Positions 10,565-20,612 of a stretch of 34,619 nt of DNA are shown in pieces (positions within the stretch are counted from its first letter, which is position 1; each line of letters opens with the position of its first letter). The translations under genes were made by a program, and so were the position numbers. The notes below the pieces were generated by a model. That model was not told the origin of the DNA, ran no database searches, and was given only the letters and a program-made list of their open reading frames with translations. Source of the DNA: Chloroflexota bacterium (GTDB lineage: Bacteria > Chloroflexota > Dehalococcoidia > SHYD01 > JACQUQ01); assembly GCA_016210175.1 (NCBI GenBank), contig JACQUQ010000022.1:1-34619 (forward strand), read 5' to 3'.

Positions 10565-10645
10565 GCAACGGACGCTCTGGCCTCGGCAGGCGACGATTAA
10601 GCCCTTGGGGCACCTGCGGTCTCTGGCCTATGGGATTAGGATATG
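10565..10645 (-). ncRNA. L10 leader (ribosomal protein L10/L12 binding mRNA leader)
   Basis: Minus strand GGCCAGAGACCGCAGGTGCCCCAAGGGCTTAATCGTCGCCTGCCGAGGCC resembles the L10 leader core (GCAGGUG ... CUUAAUC ... CCUGCCGAGG). Confidence 0.85.
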
Positions 10646-10703
10646 GTCTCGCCGGGGCTTCTCCCCCTCCGATGGTATTCAAGAAGCGTGATGGAAAGCC
10701 CTG

Positions 10704-10781
10704 CCACCGTGAACGGCGGGCCTGGGCTATTCCCGAAGGCCCGGCCTTCAGGCCGGCCTCCCTCAGTTCACGGCTGACCGC
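10704..10781 (-). repeat. Palindromic dispersed repeat family A, copy 1
   Basis: Minus strand GCGGTCAGCCGTGAACTG...GGCCTGAAGGCCGGGCCTTC...GGCCCGCCGTTCACGG, matches copy at 24689. Confidence 0.9.
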
Positions 10782-10811
10782 CCCCCCTCAGGGCAGATGT
10801 CGACCGGCTCT

Positions 10812-10853
10812 GGCAAACCCGTTCCTTTCGACAGCTCAAGGAACGGGTTTGCC
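10812..10853 (-). terminator. Perfect 16-bp stem hairpin after rplA, loop is a repeat family B unit
   Basis: GGCAAACCCGTTCCTT-TCGACAGCTC-AAGGAACGGGTTTGCC, 8 nt past the rplA stop. Confidence 0.8.
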
Positions 10854-10861
10854 GCCACGCT

Positions 10862-11575
10862 CTAGGCGGCGGCGCTTGCCAGGGCCATCAGCGGCGCCAG
10901 GTCCAACTGGATGCCCGGCCCCATGCTGGTGGTCAGGTACGCGGAGCGGAGGTACTGGCCTTTGGCACCGCTGGGCTTGGCCCGCATCACCGCATCCACG
11001 ACCGTGGAGAGGTTCTCCAGCAGGGCCTTCTCCTCAAAGCTGACCTTGCCGATGGGCACGTGAATGATGGCCGTGCGGTCCAGGCGGAACTCTACCCGCC
11101 CCTTCTTGGCGTCCCGGATGGATCGCGGCAGGTCCTCCTGCGCGACCACGGTGCCAGCCCGGGGGTTGGGCATGAGGCCCCGGCGGCCCAGGATACGGCC
11201 CAGGCGGCTCACCCGGCCCATGATGTCCTGGGTGGCAACGGTGGTGTCGAACTCCAGCCAGCCGCCCTCGATCTGACGGATAAGGTCATCGGCCCCCACG
11301 TAGTCAGCGCCCGCCTGCTGCGCGATCTGCGCCGCCTCGCCCTGGGCAAACACCAGCACCCGCACCGGCTTGCCCAGGCCGTTGGGCAGCAGGGCCACGC
11401 CGCGCACCTGCTGGTCAGCGTGGCGCGGATCCAGGCCCATCCGGAGGTGCAACTCGACGGTCGCGTCGAATTGCACGTAGGACGTTTTCTTCGCCAGATG
11501 GATAGCCTCTTCCGGCTGATAGGGCCGGTCCTCCACCAGCTTGGCAGCTTCCAGATACTTCTTGCCTCGTTCCAT
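10862..11575 (-). CDS. rplA: 50S ribosomal protein L1
   Basis: [12 protein letters not shown]...[19 protein letters not shown]. Confidence 0.97.
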   Translation of the reverse strand: MERGKKYLEAAKLVEDRPYQPEEAIHLAKKTSYVQFDATVELHLRMGLDPRHADQQVRGVALLPNGLGKPVRVLVFAQGEAAQIAQQAGADYVGADDLIRQIEGGWLEFDTTVATQDIMGRVSRLGRILGRRGLMPNPRAGTVVAQEDLPRSIRDAKKGRVEFRLDRTAIIHVPIGKVSFEEKALLENLSTVVDAVMRAKPSGAKGQYLRSAYLTTSMGPGIQLDLAPLMALASAAA

Positions 11576-11595
11576 CGTCCGTACTTCTGCTTTCG

Positions 11596-12024
11596 TTAGG
11601 TTCGTTCCACCTGGATGCCCATGCTCCGGGCCGTCCCCTCGATGATACGCATGGCGGCATCCACATCAGGGGCGTTGAGGTCCCGCAGCTTCAGCTCCGC
11701 GATCTCCCGCAGCTTCTCGCGCGAGAGGGTGGCTACCTTCTTGGCTCGGGGGTTCTCGCTGCCCTTCTCAATCCCTGCGGCCTTCTTCAAGAGGTCTGAT
11801 GCCGGGGGGGTCTTGGTGACAAAGGTAAAGGAGCGGTCGTCGAAGACCGTGATCTCCACCGGGATGATGGAGCCGACCTGCGCCGCAGTGCGCTCGTTGT
11901 ACTCCTTCACGAAGGCCATGATGTTGATGCCGTGCTGACCCAGCGCAGGCCCGATGGGCGGGGCCGGCGTTGCCTTGCCCGCCGGGATCTGCAACTTGAC
12001 GATTGCCCGAACTTTCCGTGCCAT
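11596..12024 (-). CDS. rplK: 50S ribosomal protein L11
   Basis: [46 protein letters not shown]. Confidence 0.98.
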   Translation of the reverse strand: MARKVRAIVKLQIPAGKATPAPPIGPALGQHGINIMAFVKEYNERTAAQVGSIIPVEITVFDDRSFTFVTKTPPASDLLKKAAGIEKGSENPRAKKVATLSREKLREIAELKLRDLNAPDVDAAMRIIEGTARSMGIQVERT

Positions 12025-12123
12025 ACTCTCTCGACCTCTATCCGAATCCGCGTTCCACCGACGGCTCAGCGCCGGGACTGCACCGTCGGTCCAGGCACGT
12101 GGGAAGCGTCCTCCCCCGCGCCA

Positions 12124-12993
12124 TCAGCGCCCGGACGCGCTGACCTCACCGGTACCCGCTCCCCGCAGAAATTGCAGCACCAGGGCCGCAAAGGCCGCCG
12201 GCCGGTCTGCGTGGATGGAGTGTCCGGCGCCCTCGACGACCTCAAAGCGGGCCTGGGGGATGGTCTGCGCCATCTTCTGGCCCACCTCTTCCGGGAGGGT
12301 CTGGCTCAGGGCGGCCCGAAGGATCAGGGTCGGCGCCGTGATGCGCGGGAGCTCATCCCACAGGTTATCGGCCTGCCAGGCATCCGACACCCGCGGGTCC
12401 GCCTTGAACCCCAGCCGGCCATTGGGGAGCACCTTGGTGGCCCAGGTGAGCCGCAGCACCTGCTGCTCCAGCGGTGTCTGCGGGCTGGTTTGCTGGGCAT
12501 ACGCCACCGCCTCGTCCAGGTCCGCGAAGTCGGCGGGCGGAGGCACCCGGTTGGCGGGTGGATTGCGGGCAGGGCCCATGTCCACCAGCACGAGCTGCTT
12601 GACCCGGTCAGGATACCGGGCGGCAAAGGCCATCGCGTTGTGCGCGCCCATGGAGTGCCCAACGAGCACCGCACGGTCCACACCCAGGGCATCCAACAAC
12701 CCTTTGAGGTCGGACACCCAGTGTGCGGTCAGGTAGTCAGGCGCCGCCGGCCACTCGCTGTCGCCCTGGCCGCGCTGGTCCAGCGCGTAGACCCGGTAGA
12801 CCGTGCGGATCGCCCCGGCGAAGGAGTCCCAAATGTGGCCGTGCCCCCCCAACCCAGGGAGACAGACCAAGGCCTCCGCGCTGGTCCACCCCCAATCGAG
12901 GTAGTGCAGGCGGAGACCGTTCACCGTGACGAACTGATCTTCCGGCCCAATGCGAGTCGACGCAGGTAGCGGCGCCACCGTTCCCGTGGCCAT
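12124..12993 (-). CDS. Alpha/beta hydrolase
   Basis: LHYLDWGW...LVCLPGLGGHGHIWD; nucleophile elbow GHSMG; ALDQRGQGDS; C-terminal GAGHSIHADRP; start at MATGTVAP. Confidence 0.9.
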   Translation of the reverse strand: MATGTVAPLPASTRIGPEDQFVTVNGLRLHYLDWGWTSAEALVCLPGLGGHGHIWDSFAGAIRTVYRVYALDQRGQGDSEWPAAPDYLTAHWVSDLKGLLDALGVDRAVLVGHSMGAHNAMAFAARYPDRVKQLVLVDMGPARNPPANRVPPPADFADLDEAVAYAQQTSPQTPLEQQVLRLTWATKVLPNGRLGFKADPRVSDAWQADNLWDELPRITAPTLILRAALSQTLPEEVGQKMAQTIPQARFEVVEGAGHSIHADRPAAFAALVLQFLRGAGTGEVSASGR

Positions 12994-13072
12994 CCCGGGT
13001 ACCTCCTGCTGGTCTGCGCGGGGCCATCCACCCCGGACCCACACAGCGACCGGCCCCCGGCCGGTCGCTGCG

Positions 13073-13684
13073 CTAGAGGCGTTCGACCTGAAGGAAATCG
13101 AGCTCCACCGGGGTCTCGCGGCCAAAGAAGGACACCAGCACCCGGACCTTCCCCTTCTCGGTGTTGATGTCCTCGACCGTTCCGTGGAAGTCGGTGAAGG
13201 GGCCATCGATAATCCGCACGGTCTGGCCCTTCTGGAAGCCCACCTTCACGCGTGGCGTCTCGGTCTTCATCTGGCGCAGAATACCCTTCACCTCGCGGTC
13301 GTCCAGGGGCGTGGGGCTGGTGCCAGCGCCCACGAAGCCCGTAACGCCGGGGGTGTTCCGCACCACATACCAGCTCGTTTCATCCAGCTTCATCTGGACC
13401 AGCACGTAGCCGGGGAAGACCTTCTTCGCCACGGTACGCCGCTGGCCGTCTTTGACCTCAATCTCTTCTTCTGTGGGGATGACCACCTGGAAGATCTTGT
13501 CCTGCATGGCCATGGACTTGATGCGCTGCTCCAGGTTCGTCTTCACCCGGTTTTCGTATCCTGAGTAGGTATGAATGACATACCACGCGCGCCCATCCTC
13601 CGGGTGAGCTTCCGGCTCTTCCCCTTCGTGCTGGTCACGCGGGATCGCTGTGGCCTTCATGGCCTTCGTCTCATTGCGAGCCAT
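13073..13684 (-). CDS. nusG: Transcription termination/antitermination protein NusG
   Basis: WYVIHTYSGYENRVKTNLEQRI...VFPGYVLVQMKLD...VRNTPGVTGFVG; KOW segment. Confidence 0.97.
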   Translation of the reverse strand: MARNETKAMKATAIPRDQHEGEEPEAHPEDGRAWYVIHTYSGYENRVKTNLEQRIKSMAMQDKIFQVVIPTEEEIEVKDGQRRTVAKKVFPGYVLVQMKLDETSWYVVRNTPGVTGFVGAGTSPTPLDDREVKGILRQMKTETPRVKVGFQKGQTVRIIDGPFTDFHGTVEDINTEKGKVRVLVSFFGRETPVELDFLQVERL

Positions 13685-13711
13685 AAGCGTACCGCCTTTG
13701 GCGAACTCCTG

Positions 13712-14014
13712 CTAACGACCAAGACTTAACAAGATGCGTACCGCTTCGGTAAAGATGTAATCCAAGGCCCCCAGGATCCCGCCCACGGCAACCGCCATGG
13801 CGGACACGAGGACGGTCAGTCGGACCACGTCTTCCCGGCTCGGCCAGGTGACTTTGCGCAGCTCCCCGGCGACCTCTCGGAAAAACTGAAAGCGTACCGT
13901 CGGACGCTGCGCGGTGGGCGGTGTGCGCCGGGCGGCCTTCGCCACAGGAGCCTTGGCCGCAGCCGGCTCGCTGGCCTGGGGCTCGCGGCGTAGGACACGC
14001 GGGATACCTCTCAT
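13712..14014 (-). CDS. secE: Preprotein translocase subunit SecE
   Basis: FREVAGELRKVTWPSREDVVRLTVLV plus one TM, upstream of nusG. Confidence 0.94.
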   Translation of the reverse strand: MRGIPRVLRREPQASEPAAAKAPVAKAARRTPPTAQRPTVRFQFFREVAGELRKVTWPSREDVVRLTVLVSAMAVAVGGILGALDYIFTEAVRILLSLGR

Positions 14015-14026
14015 GATGGAAGGCCC

Positions 14027-14194
14027 TTACCTTGTCTCCCGGTGGGCCGTGTGATGGCGGCACCACGGGCAGTAGCGTTTGAGTTCCAGCCGGTCCGGGT
14101 CGTTGCGCCGGTTCTTCTCCGAGCTATAGTTCCGGCGACGACAATCGGTACAGGCCAGTGTGATAACGATGCGGGTTCCCGCTTTCTTCGCCAT
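14027..14194 (-). CDS. rpmG: 50S ribosomal protein L33
   Basis: Read directly (absent from ORF track, 55 aa): [55 protein letters not shown]. Confidence 0.95.
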   Translation of the reverse strand: MAKKAGTRIVITLACTDCRRRNYSSEKNRRNDPDRLELKRYCPWCRHHTAHRETR

Positions 14195-14236
14195 AGCTGT
14201 ACCTCGTGCGGTCGGGCCGAGGCCCGTGCCGCGTGG

Positions 14237-15436
<1,200 letters not shown>

Positions 15437-15457
15437 GAGCTGCTACTCCTCCCCATC

Positions 15458-15600
15458 GGTTCACCCCACCTGCGTGGGGACACTTCGCACTGAACCGCTC
15501 CCCCGGGTCCCGCGGCGCACCCCGCGGCTGCGGGGCGCACGCCCTTGGTACCGACGAGGCAGCGACGAGACGCCTCGTTGACCCCCACCGGCGTGGGGAT
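15458..15600 (-). repeat. Three isostructural 6-bp-stem/4-nt-loop hairpins in fusA-tuf spacer
   Basis: CCCCAC-CTGC-GTGGGG (15464), CCCCGC-GGCT-GCGGGG (15520), CCCCAC-CGGC-GTGGGG (15583). Confidence 0.85.
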
Positions 15601-15604
15601 CCTC

Positions 15605-17677
15605 TTAGCTCCGCACCTTGGCGACCTGCTTGGCCAGCGCGGCCGGGACTTCCTGGTACCGCGCGAACTCCATGGAGTAGGTGGCCCGTCCCTGGCTCAG
15701 GGAGCGCAGGTCGGTGGCATAGCCGAAGGCCTCGGCCAGGGGCACCATGGCCCGGACCACCTGCATCCCGGCCCGTTGCTCCATCCCCTCGATCTGGCCG
15801 CGGCGGGAGTTCAGATCGCCGATGACTTCGCCCACGAATTGCTCGGGGGTCTCCACTTCCAGCTTCATGATGGGCTCCAGCAGCACCGGGCGGCAGCGCG
15901 GCAGCGCTTCCTTGATCGCCAGCGACCCTGCGGTGCGGAACGCCATCTCCGAAGAATCAACGTCGTGGTAGCTCCCATCGACCAGGCTGACCCGCACGTC
16001 GATCACGGGGTAGCCGTACACGCCGCCGGTCTCCAGCGACTCCCGGATACCCGCCTCCACCGGGGCGATGTACTCCCGCGGGATGGTACCGCCCACGATC
16101 TTGTTGACGAACTCGAAGCCCTTGCCCGCGTCGTTGGGCTCCACTGCGATCCACACGTGGCCGTACTGGCCCCGGCCGCCCGTCTGCCGCACAAAGCGGC
16201 CCTCGGCGCGGGCGCTGCCGGTGATGGTCTCCCGGTAGGCCACCTGGGGGCGGCCCACCTTGGCATCCACCTTGAACTCCCGCAGCATCCGGTCCACCAG
16301 CACTTCGAGGTGGAGCTCGCCCATCCCGGAGATGATGGTCTGGCCGGTCTCCTGGTCAAAGCGGAAGCGGAAGGTGGGGTCTTCCTCACTGAGCCGGCCC
16401 AGGGTCTCCCCCAGGCGGTCCTGGTCGCTCTTGGTCTTCGGCTCGATGGCGACCGAGATCACCGGCTCGGGGAAGGTGATGGCCTCCAGCAGGATAGGCA
16501 CATCGAGGGCGCAGAGGGTATCGCCGGTGGTGGTCTGCTTGAGTCCCACGGCGGCGACGATATCCCCCGCGTAGACCTCGCTGATCTCCTCACGGTGGTT
16601 GGCGTGCATGCGCATGAGCCGGCCGAACCGCTCGCGCTGGATCCGGGTGGGGTTCAGGACGGCATCGCCGCTCTTCACCGTGCCGGAGTACACCCGGAAG
16701 TAGGCCAGACGGCCGACGTAGGGATCGGCCACGATCTTGAAGGCGAGGGCGGAGAACGGCTCCTGGTCGGCGGCCCGGCGCACGACCTCCTCCCCGGTGC
16801 GCGGGTCGGTCCCGGCCACGGGCGGCAGGTCCAGGGGCGAGGGCAGGTAGTACACCACGGCATCGAGCATGGGCTGCACGCCCTTGTTGCGCAGGGCAGT
16901 CCCGCAGACCACGGGCACCACCTTGTTGGCCAGCGTCGCCCGGCGCATGGCCGCCCGGAGGTGCTCGACCTCGATGGCCTGCTCTTCCAGGTAGCGGTGC
17001 ATCAGCTCATCGTCGGCTTCAGCGAGCTTCTCGATCATCCGCTCGCGCCACGCTTCGGCCTCGTCCCGCAACTCCGGGGGGATGGGACCCACCTCCGGGG
17101 CGGCGCCCCGCTCGCCCGAGAAGGTGATGGCCTGCTCCGTGATGAGGTCGATGGCGCCCTGGTAGGCGGACTCGCTGCCGATGGGGATCTGCACCGGGAT
17201 GGGGTTGGCCTGGAGCCGCTCCACGATCATGCCCATGGTGCGGAAGAAGTCGGCGCCCACCCGGTCCATTTTGTTAATGAAGCAGATGCGCGGGACCTGG
17301 TAGCGGTTCGCCTGGCGCCAGACCGTCTCGGACTGGGGCTGGACGCCGGCCACCGCGTCAAAGACCACCACGCCGCCATCCAGCACCCGCAGGCTACGCT
17401 CTACCTCCACGGTGAAGTCCACGTGGCCCGGCGTATCGATGATGTTGATGGTGTGGTCGAGCCACTTGCTGGTGGTCGCGGCGGCCGTAATCGTAATGCC
17501 GCGCTCCCGCTCCTGCTCCATCCAGTCCATCACCGCGGTGCCTTCGTGGACCTCACCGATCTTGTAGGTGCGGCCCGTGTAGTACAGGATGCGCTCAGTG
17601 ACGGTGGTCTTCCCGGCATCGATGTGCGCAATAATCCCGATATTTCGAATGCGATCGAGCGGTACCTCTCTCGGCAT
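15605..17677 (-). CDS. fusA: Elongation factor G
   Basis: [63 protein letters not shown]. Confidence 0.98.
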   Translation of the reverse strand: MPREVPLDRIRNIGIIAHIDAGKTTVTERILYYTGRTYKIGEVHEGTAVMDWMEQERERGITITAAATTSKWLDHTINIIDTPGHVDFTVEVERSLRVLDGGVVVFDAVAGVQPQSETVWRQANRYQVPRICFINKMDRVGADFFRTMGMIVERLQANPIPVQIPIGSESAYQGAIDLITEQAITFSGERGAAPEVGPIPPELRDEAEAWRERMIEKLAEADDELMHRYLEEQAIEVEHLRAAMRRATLANKVVPVVCGTALRNKGVQPMLDAVVYYLPSPLDLPPVAGTDPRTGEEVVRRAADQEPFSALAFKIVADPYVGRLAYFRVYSGTVKSGDAVLNPTRIQRERFGRLMRMHANHREEISEVYAGDIVAAVGLKQTTTGDTLCALDVPILLEAITFPEPVISVAIEPKTKSDQDRLGETLGRLSEEDPTFRFRFDQETGQTIISGMGELHLEVLVDRMLREFKVDAKVGRPQVAYRETITGSARAEGRFVRQTGGRGQYGHVWIAVEPNDAGKGFEFVNKIVGGTIPREYIAPVEAGIRESLETGGVYGYPVIDVRVSLVDGSYHDVDSSEMAFRTAGSLAIKEALPRCRPVLLEPIMKLEVETPEQFVGEVIGDLNSRRGQIEGMEQRAGMQVVRAMVPLAEAFGYATDLRSLSQGRATYSMEFARYQEVPAALAKQVAKVRS

Positions 17678-17749
17678 ACCCTTCCCTATCACCCCGCTGT
17701 ACCGCGGAAGAACTGGGGAAGCCCCAGTTCTCACTGCGCTTATGTCGGC

Positions 17750-18220
17750 CTACCAGCGATAGTGGACAAAGGCCTTGTTGGCCTCCGCCATCCGATGTGT
17801 ATCTTCTCGACGCTTAATGGTCGCGCCCTGCCCACGGTAGGCATCCAACAGCTCCGCGGCCAGTTTCTCCGCCATTGAGCGCCCGCTCCGGCTGCGGGCG
17901 GACCTCGTGAGCCAGCGCAGGGCCAGGGACAGACGGCGGTCGCCCCGGATCTCGACCGGCACCTGGTAGGTCGCACCACCCACGCGGCGGGGCTTGACCT
18001 CGAGCATCGGGGTCGCGTTGCGGACCGCCTGCTCCAGGACATCTGCCGCGTTGCGCCGCGCCTCGGTTTCTAGCCGTTCCAGCGCGCCGTACACAATGCG
18101 CTCGGCGGTGCTCTTCTTGCCCCGCTGCATGATCTTGTTGATGACACGCGTGACCAGCACATTCCCGTATTTGGCATCGGGCGGGACTGGTCGCTTGACG
18201 ACCCGTGCTCGTCTGGGCAT
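17750..18220 (-). CDS. rpsG: 30S ribosomal protein S7
   Basis: MPRRARVVKRPVPPDAKYGNVLVTRVINKIMQRGKKSTAERIVYGAL. Confidence 0.97.
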   Translation of the reverse strand: MPRRARVVKRPVPPDAKYGNVLVTRVINKIMQRGKKSTAERIVYGALERLETEARRNAADVLEQAVRNATPMLEVKPRRVGGATYQVPVEIRGDRRLSLALRWLTRSARSRSGRSMAEKLAAELLDAYRGQGATIKRREDTHRMAEANKAFVHYRW

Positions 18221-18348
18221 GGGGTTGTCCTCCTGAGTGCCAGTGCTGGCGGGCACGGGGAAAGCGGGCGCAGCCCGGCCATTCCCCCCATTCACCACAT
18301 CCCGGGCGTGACACCCGCTTGCTGTGGCCCTGATGGTGTTGGGGCGGA

Positions 18349-18780
18349 CTAGCGCCGCCCGCCCGCAGCCTGCTCCTTCTTGGTGCCGTACTTGCTGCGC
18401 CCCTGCTTGCGGTTGCGGACGCCGGTGGCATCCAGCGCACCGCGCACGATGTGGTAGCGTACGCCCGGCAGGTCCTTCACCCGGCCACCACGGACGAGCA
18501 CCACCGAGTGCTCCTGGAGGGTATGCCCCTCACCGGGGATGTAGGCGGTAACCTCGATGCCGTTGGTCAGGCGGACCCGGGCGATCTTCCGCAGGGCGGA
18601 ATTGGGCTTCTTGGGCGTCATGGTCCGCACCTGGAGGCAGACCCCCCGCTTCTGCGGCGCGCTGACGCTCCGCTCCATCTGGTTGCGCAGCGCATTATAC
18701 GTGAAGCGCAGCGCCGGGGCCTTGGCCTTGCGACCGGTCTGGCGCCGCCCCTTGCGCACCAACTGATTAATGGTCGGCAT
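18349..18780 (-). CDS. rpsL: 30S ribosomal protein S12
   Basis: [12 protein letters not shown]...[33 protein letters not shown]. Confidence 0.98.
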   Translation of the reverse strand: MPTINQLVRKGRRQTGRKAKAPALRFTYNALRNQMERSVSAPQKRGVCLQVRTMTPKKPNSALRKIARVRLTNGIEVTAYIPGEGHTLQEHSVVLVRGGRVKDLPGVRYHIVRGALDATGVRNRKQGRSKYGTKKEQAAGGRR

Positions 18781-19080
18781 GCGAACTCACACTCCTAGGT
18801 TGCGGGCGCCCGGCCGGTCACCGCGCGCCGCGCGGGACCTGCGACAAACACAATGAAAGATCGAAAGCCTTCCTGATGAGCCAGTCGGTTGAGGCCCGAC
18901 CCGTGGTCTCGCCCGGACGCCCTCCCAGGGAGCGCACCCGACAGCTCCTCGACCCCGGTCACAGTGCTCCGCCTGCGCGGAGACCGGAGAAACCCCTACC
19001 GACCGTAGTCACGTGCGGTCTTTCGACCCATACATTCGCCGGCACGCCGGCTACTCTGTTCGAACTAGCACCAAGAGGAA

Positions 19081-19109
19081 AGTCTATCACCTCTCCCGAA
19101 GGGTGTCAA
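19081..19109 (-). promoter_or_regulatory. Sigma70-type promoter of str operon
   Basis: Minus strand TTGACA-N17-TAGACT upstream of rpsL. Confidence 0.75.
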
Positions 19110-19298
19110 CACTCCCAACGAGGTTGCCAACCCCACGACCACCGCGCGGCACTCCTGGCAAACGTCCACCACACCTGCGCCAGGGGCCAGACTCCTGGGT
19201 TGTCACCGGCGCTCCCTGCGGGGGACACCACCCCCTGGAGGCCCGCAGCAGCGCCGGGCCATCCGGCGACAGCGGCTGCCCCCTCACCCACCCCCGGC

Positions 19299-19853
19299 TT
19301 ACACGGTGCTCAGGCGGAGGTGCCGCAGCTCCCACTCCGGGATGAACTTGCGCCACTCCTGACGGGAGACCAGGTGCGGGTACACGAAGGGCGACCCGGC
19401 CGCGGGCGGCGGCTGGGGCTCCTGGAGCAGCTTCATGCGGGCCTCGTCGGGCGTGCGACCGGCCTTGCGGTGGTTGCACGGTTTACAGGCGCTCGTGAGG
19501 TTTTCCCAGGAGTGCCGCCCGCCGCGATGGCGCGGGACCACGTGGTCGATGGTGAGGTCACGGGTCTCCCGCCCGCAGTACTGGCAGGTGTAACGGTCCC
19601 GCAGGAAGATCTCCCGGCGGCTGAGGCGCCGCTGGGCACGGGGACGCCTGATGAGGTAGATCAGGCGGATGACCGAGGGGACATCGTACACGTGCGTCGG
19701 GGTGCGGATGCTGGCGTGGTTGTGCTCCAGCACTTCGGCTTTGCCACGGTCAACCAGAATGAAAGCCCTGCGCACGGTACATACGTTCAAGGGCTCGTAG
19801 TTCTGGTTGAGCACCAGGACGGCTAAGTTGATGATGTGTCCATCGGCGGTCAT
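19299..19853 (-). CDS. HNH endonuclease family protein
   Basis: VLVLNQNYEPLNVCTVRRAFILV; CQYCG...LTIDHVVPRHRGGRHSWENLTSACKPCNHRK. Confidence 0.92.
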   Translation of the reverse strand: MTADGHIINLAVLVLNQNYEPLNVCTVRRAFILVDRGKAEVLEHNHASIRTPTHVYDVPSVIRLIYLIRRPRAQRRLSRREIFLRDRYTCQYCGRETRDLTIDHVVPRHRGGRHSWENLTSACKPCNHRKAGRTPDEARMKLLQEPQPPPAAGSPFVYPHLVSRQEWRKFIPEWELRHLRLSTV

Positions 19854-19911
19854 GGGAATCTTCGCCCGGATCGTTGTTCGGGTCGCGAACCCAGGACGTG
19901 GTATCCAACGG

Positions 19912-19962
19912 GCCTCCCGCGGCCGCTGGTGCCAACGCACCAGGATGCGCGCGGCGGGAGGC
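19912..19962 (-). terminator. Nested hairpin just after rplT
   Basis: GCCTCCCGC/GCGGGAGGC enclosing CTGGTGC-CAAC-GCACCAG. Confidence 0.6.
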
Positions 19963-19964
19963 GC

Positions 19965-20321
19965 TTAGGCAACGCTTCCCTTCGCGACGGCCGCCAGCTC
20001 CCCAAAGCTCGCTGCGTCCCGTACCGCCAGCTCCGCCAGCATCTTGCGGTTGACGTCTACCCCGGCCAGTTTGAGGCCGTGGACCAGCATGCCATAGGTT
20101 AAGCCGTGCAGTCGGGCTGCGGCGTTGATGCGGATGATCCACAGGCGCCGCATATCGCCTTTGCGCTCCCGGCGGTGCGCATAGGCATAGTCCAGGGCGT
20201 GCATCATGGCCTCATGGGCCTGACGGAACAGGCGGTGCCTGTTGCCACGCTGCCCCTTGGTCGTGGCGAGGACCTTCTTGTGCCGGCGGCGGGTGACGAC
20301 GCCCCCTTTGACCCTGGGCAC
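19965..20321 (-). CDS. rplT: 50S ribosomal protein L20
   Basis: MPRVKGGVVTRRRHKKVLATTKGQRGNRHRLFRQAHEAMMHALDYAYAHRRERKGDMRRLWIIRINAA. Confidence 0.98.
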   Translation of the reverse strand: MPRVKGGVVTRRRHKKVLATTKGQRGNRHRLFRQAHEAMMHALDYAYAHRRERKGDMRRLWIIRINAAARLHGLTYGMLVHGLKLAGVDVNRKMLAELAVRDAASFGELAAVAKGSVA

Positions 20322-20349
20322 CTTCTCCTCCTCTTCCTTCCTGGTGGTA

Positions 20350-20372
20350 AGGCCGGGCGATGCGCCCGGCCT
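20350..20372 (-). other. Intercistronic hairpin between rpmI and rplT
   Basis: AGGCCGGGCG-ATG-CGCCCGGCCT. Confidence 0.6.
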
Positions 20373-20414
20373 GGTCCCGCCGCCCTTCAGCGCGCCGCGG
20401 GAGGTCTCTGCTCG

Positions 20415-20612
20415 TTAGCTATAGGGGAGGAGCCGCTTCAGCCGGTCCACATCCTGCACACTGACCCCGACCTTCTGGTCGAAGAGATGCTTCACCCGCG
20501 ACGGCTTCTTGCGGCGGAGATGGCTCTTGCCCTGCTTCATCCGCATCAGCTTGCCGCTGCCGGTCACATGGATGCGGCGCTTGGCCCCCTTATGGGTCTT
20601 CAGTTTGGGCAC
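20415..20612 (-). CDS. rpmI: 50S ribosomal protein L35
   Basis: MPKLKTHKGAKRRIHVTGSGKLMRMKQGKSHLRRKKPSRVKH. Confidence 0.97.
   Translation of the reverse strand: MPKLKTHKGAKRRIHVTGSGKLMRMKQGKSHLRRKKPSRVKHLFDQKVGVSVQDVDRLKRLLPYS

Noticed and set aside
11932-12969. 345-aa plus-strand ORF
   Set aside because: Antisense to the alpha/beta hydrolase, which has clear catalytic motifs.
15458-15600. Genuine CRISPR array
   Set aside because: Only three divergent hairpins, unequal spacing (56 and 63 bp), middle unit differs, no cas genes nearby; kept only as a look-alike finding.
15545-17878. 777-aa plus-strand ORF
   Set aside because: Exactly antisense to fusA; low-complexity translation; artefact of high GC codon usage.
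18876-19826. 316-aa plus-strand ORF
   Set aside because: Covers the rpsL leader/promoter and antisense of HNH; no recognisable motifs.
19299-19853. HNH gene as a homing endonuclease or defence system
   Set aside because: No intron/intein in neighbouring genes and no defence partners; this stand-alone HNH type is widespread in bacteria.
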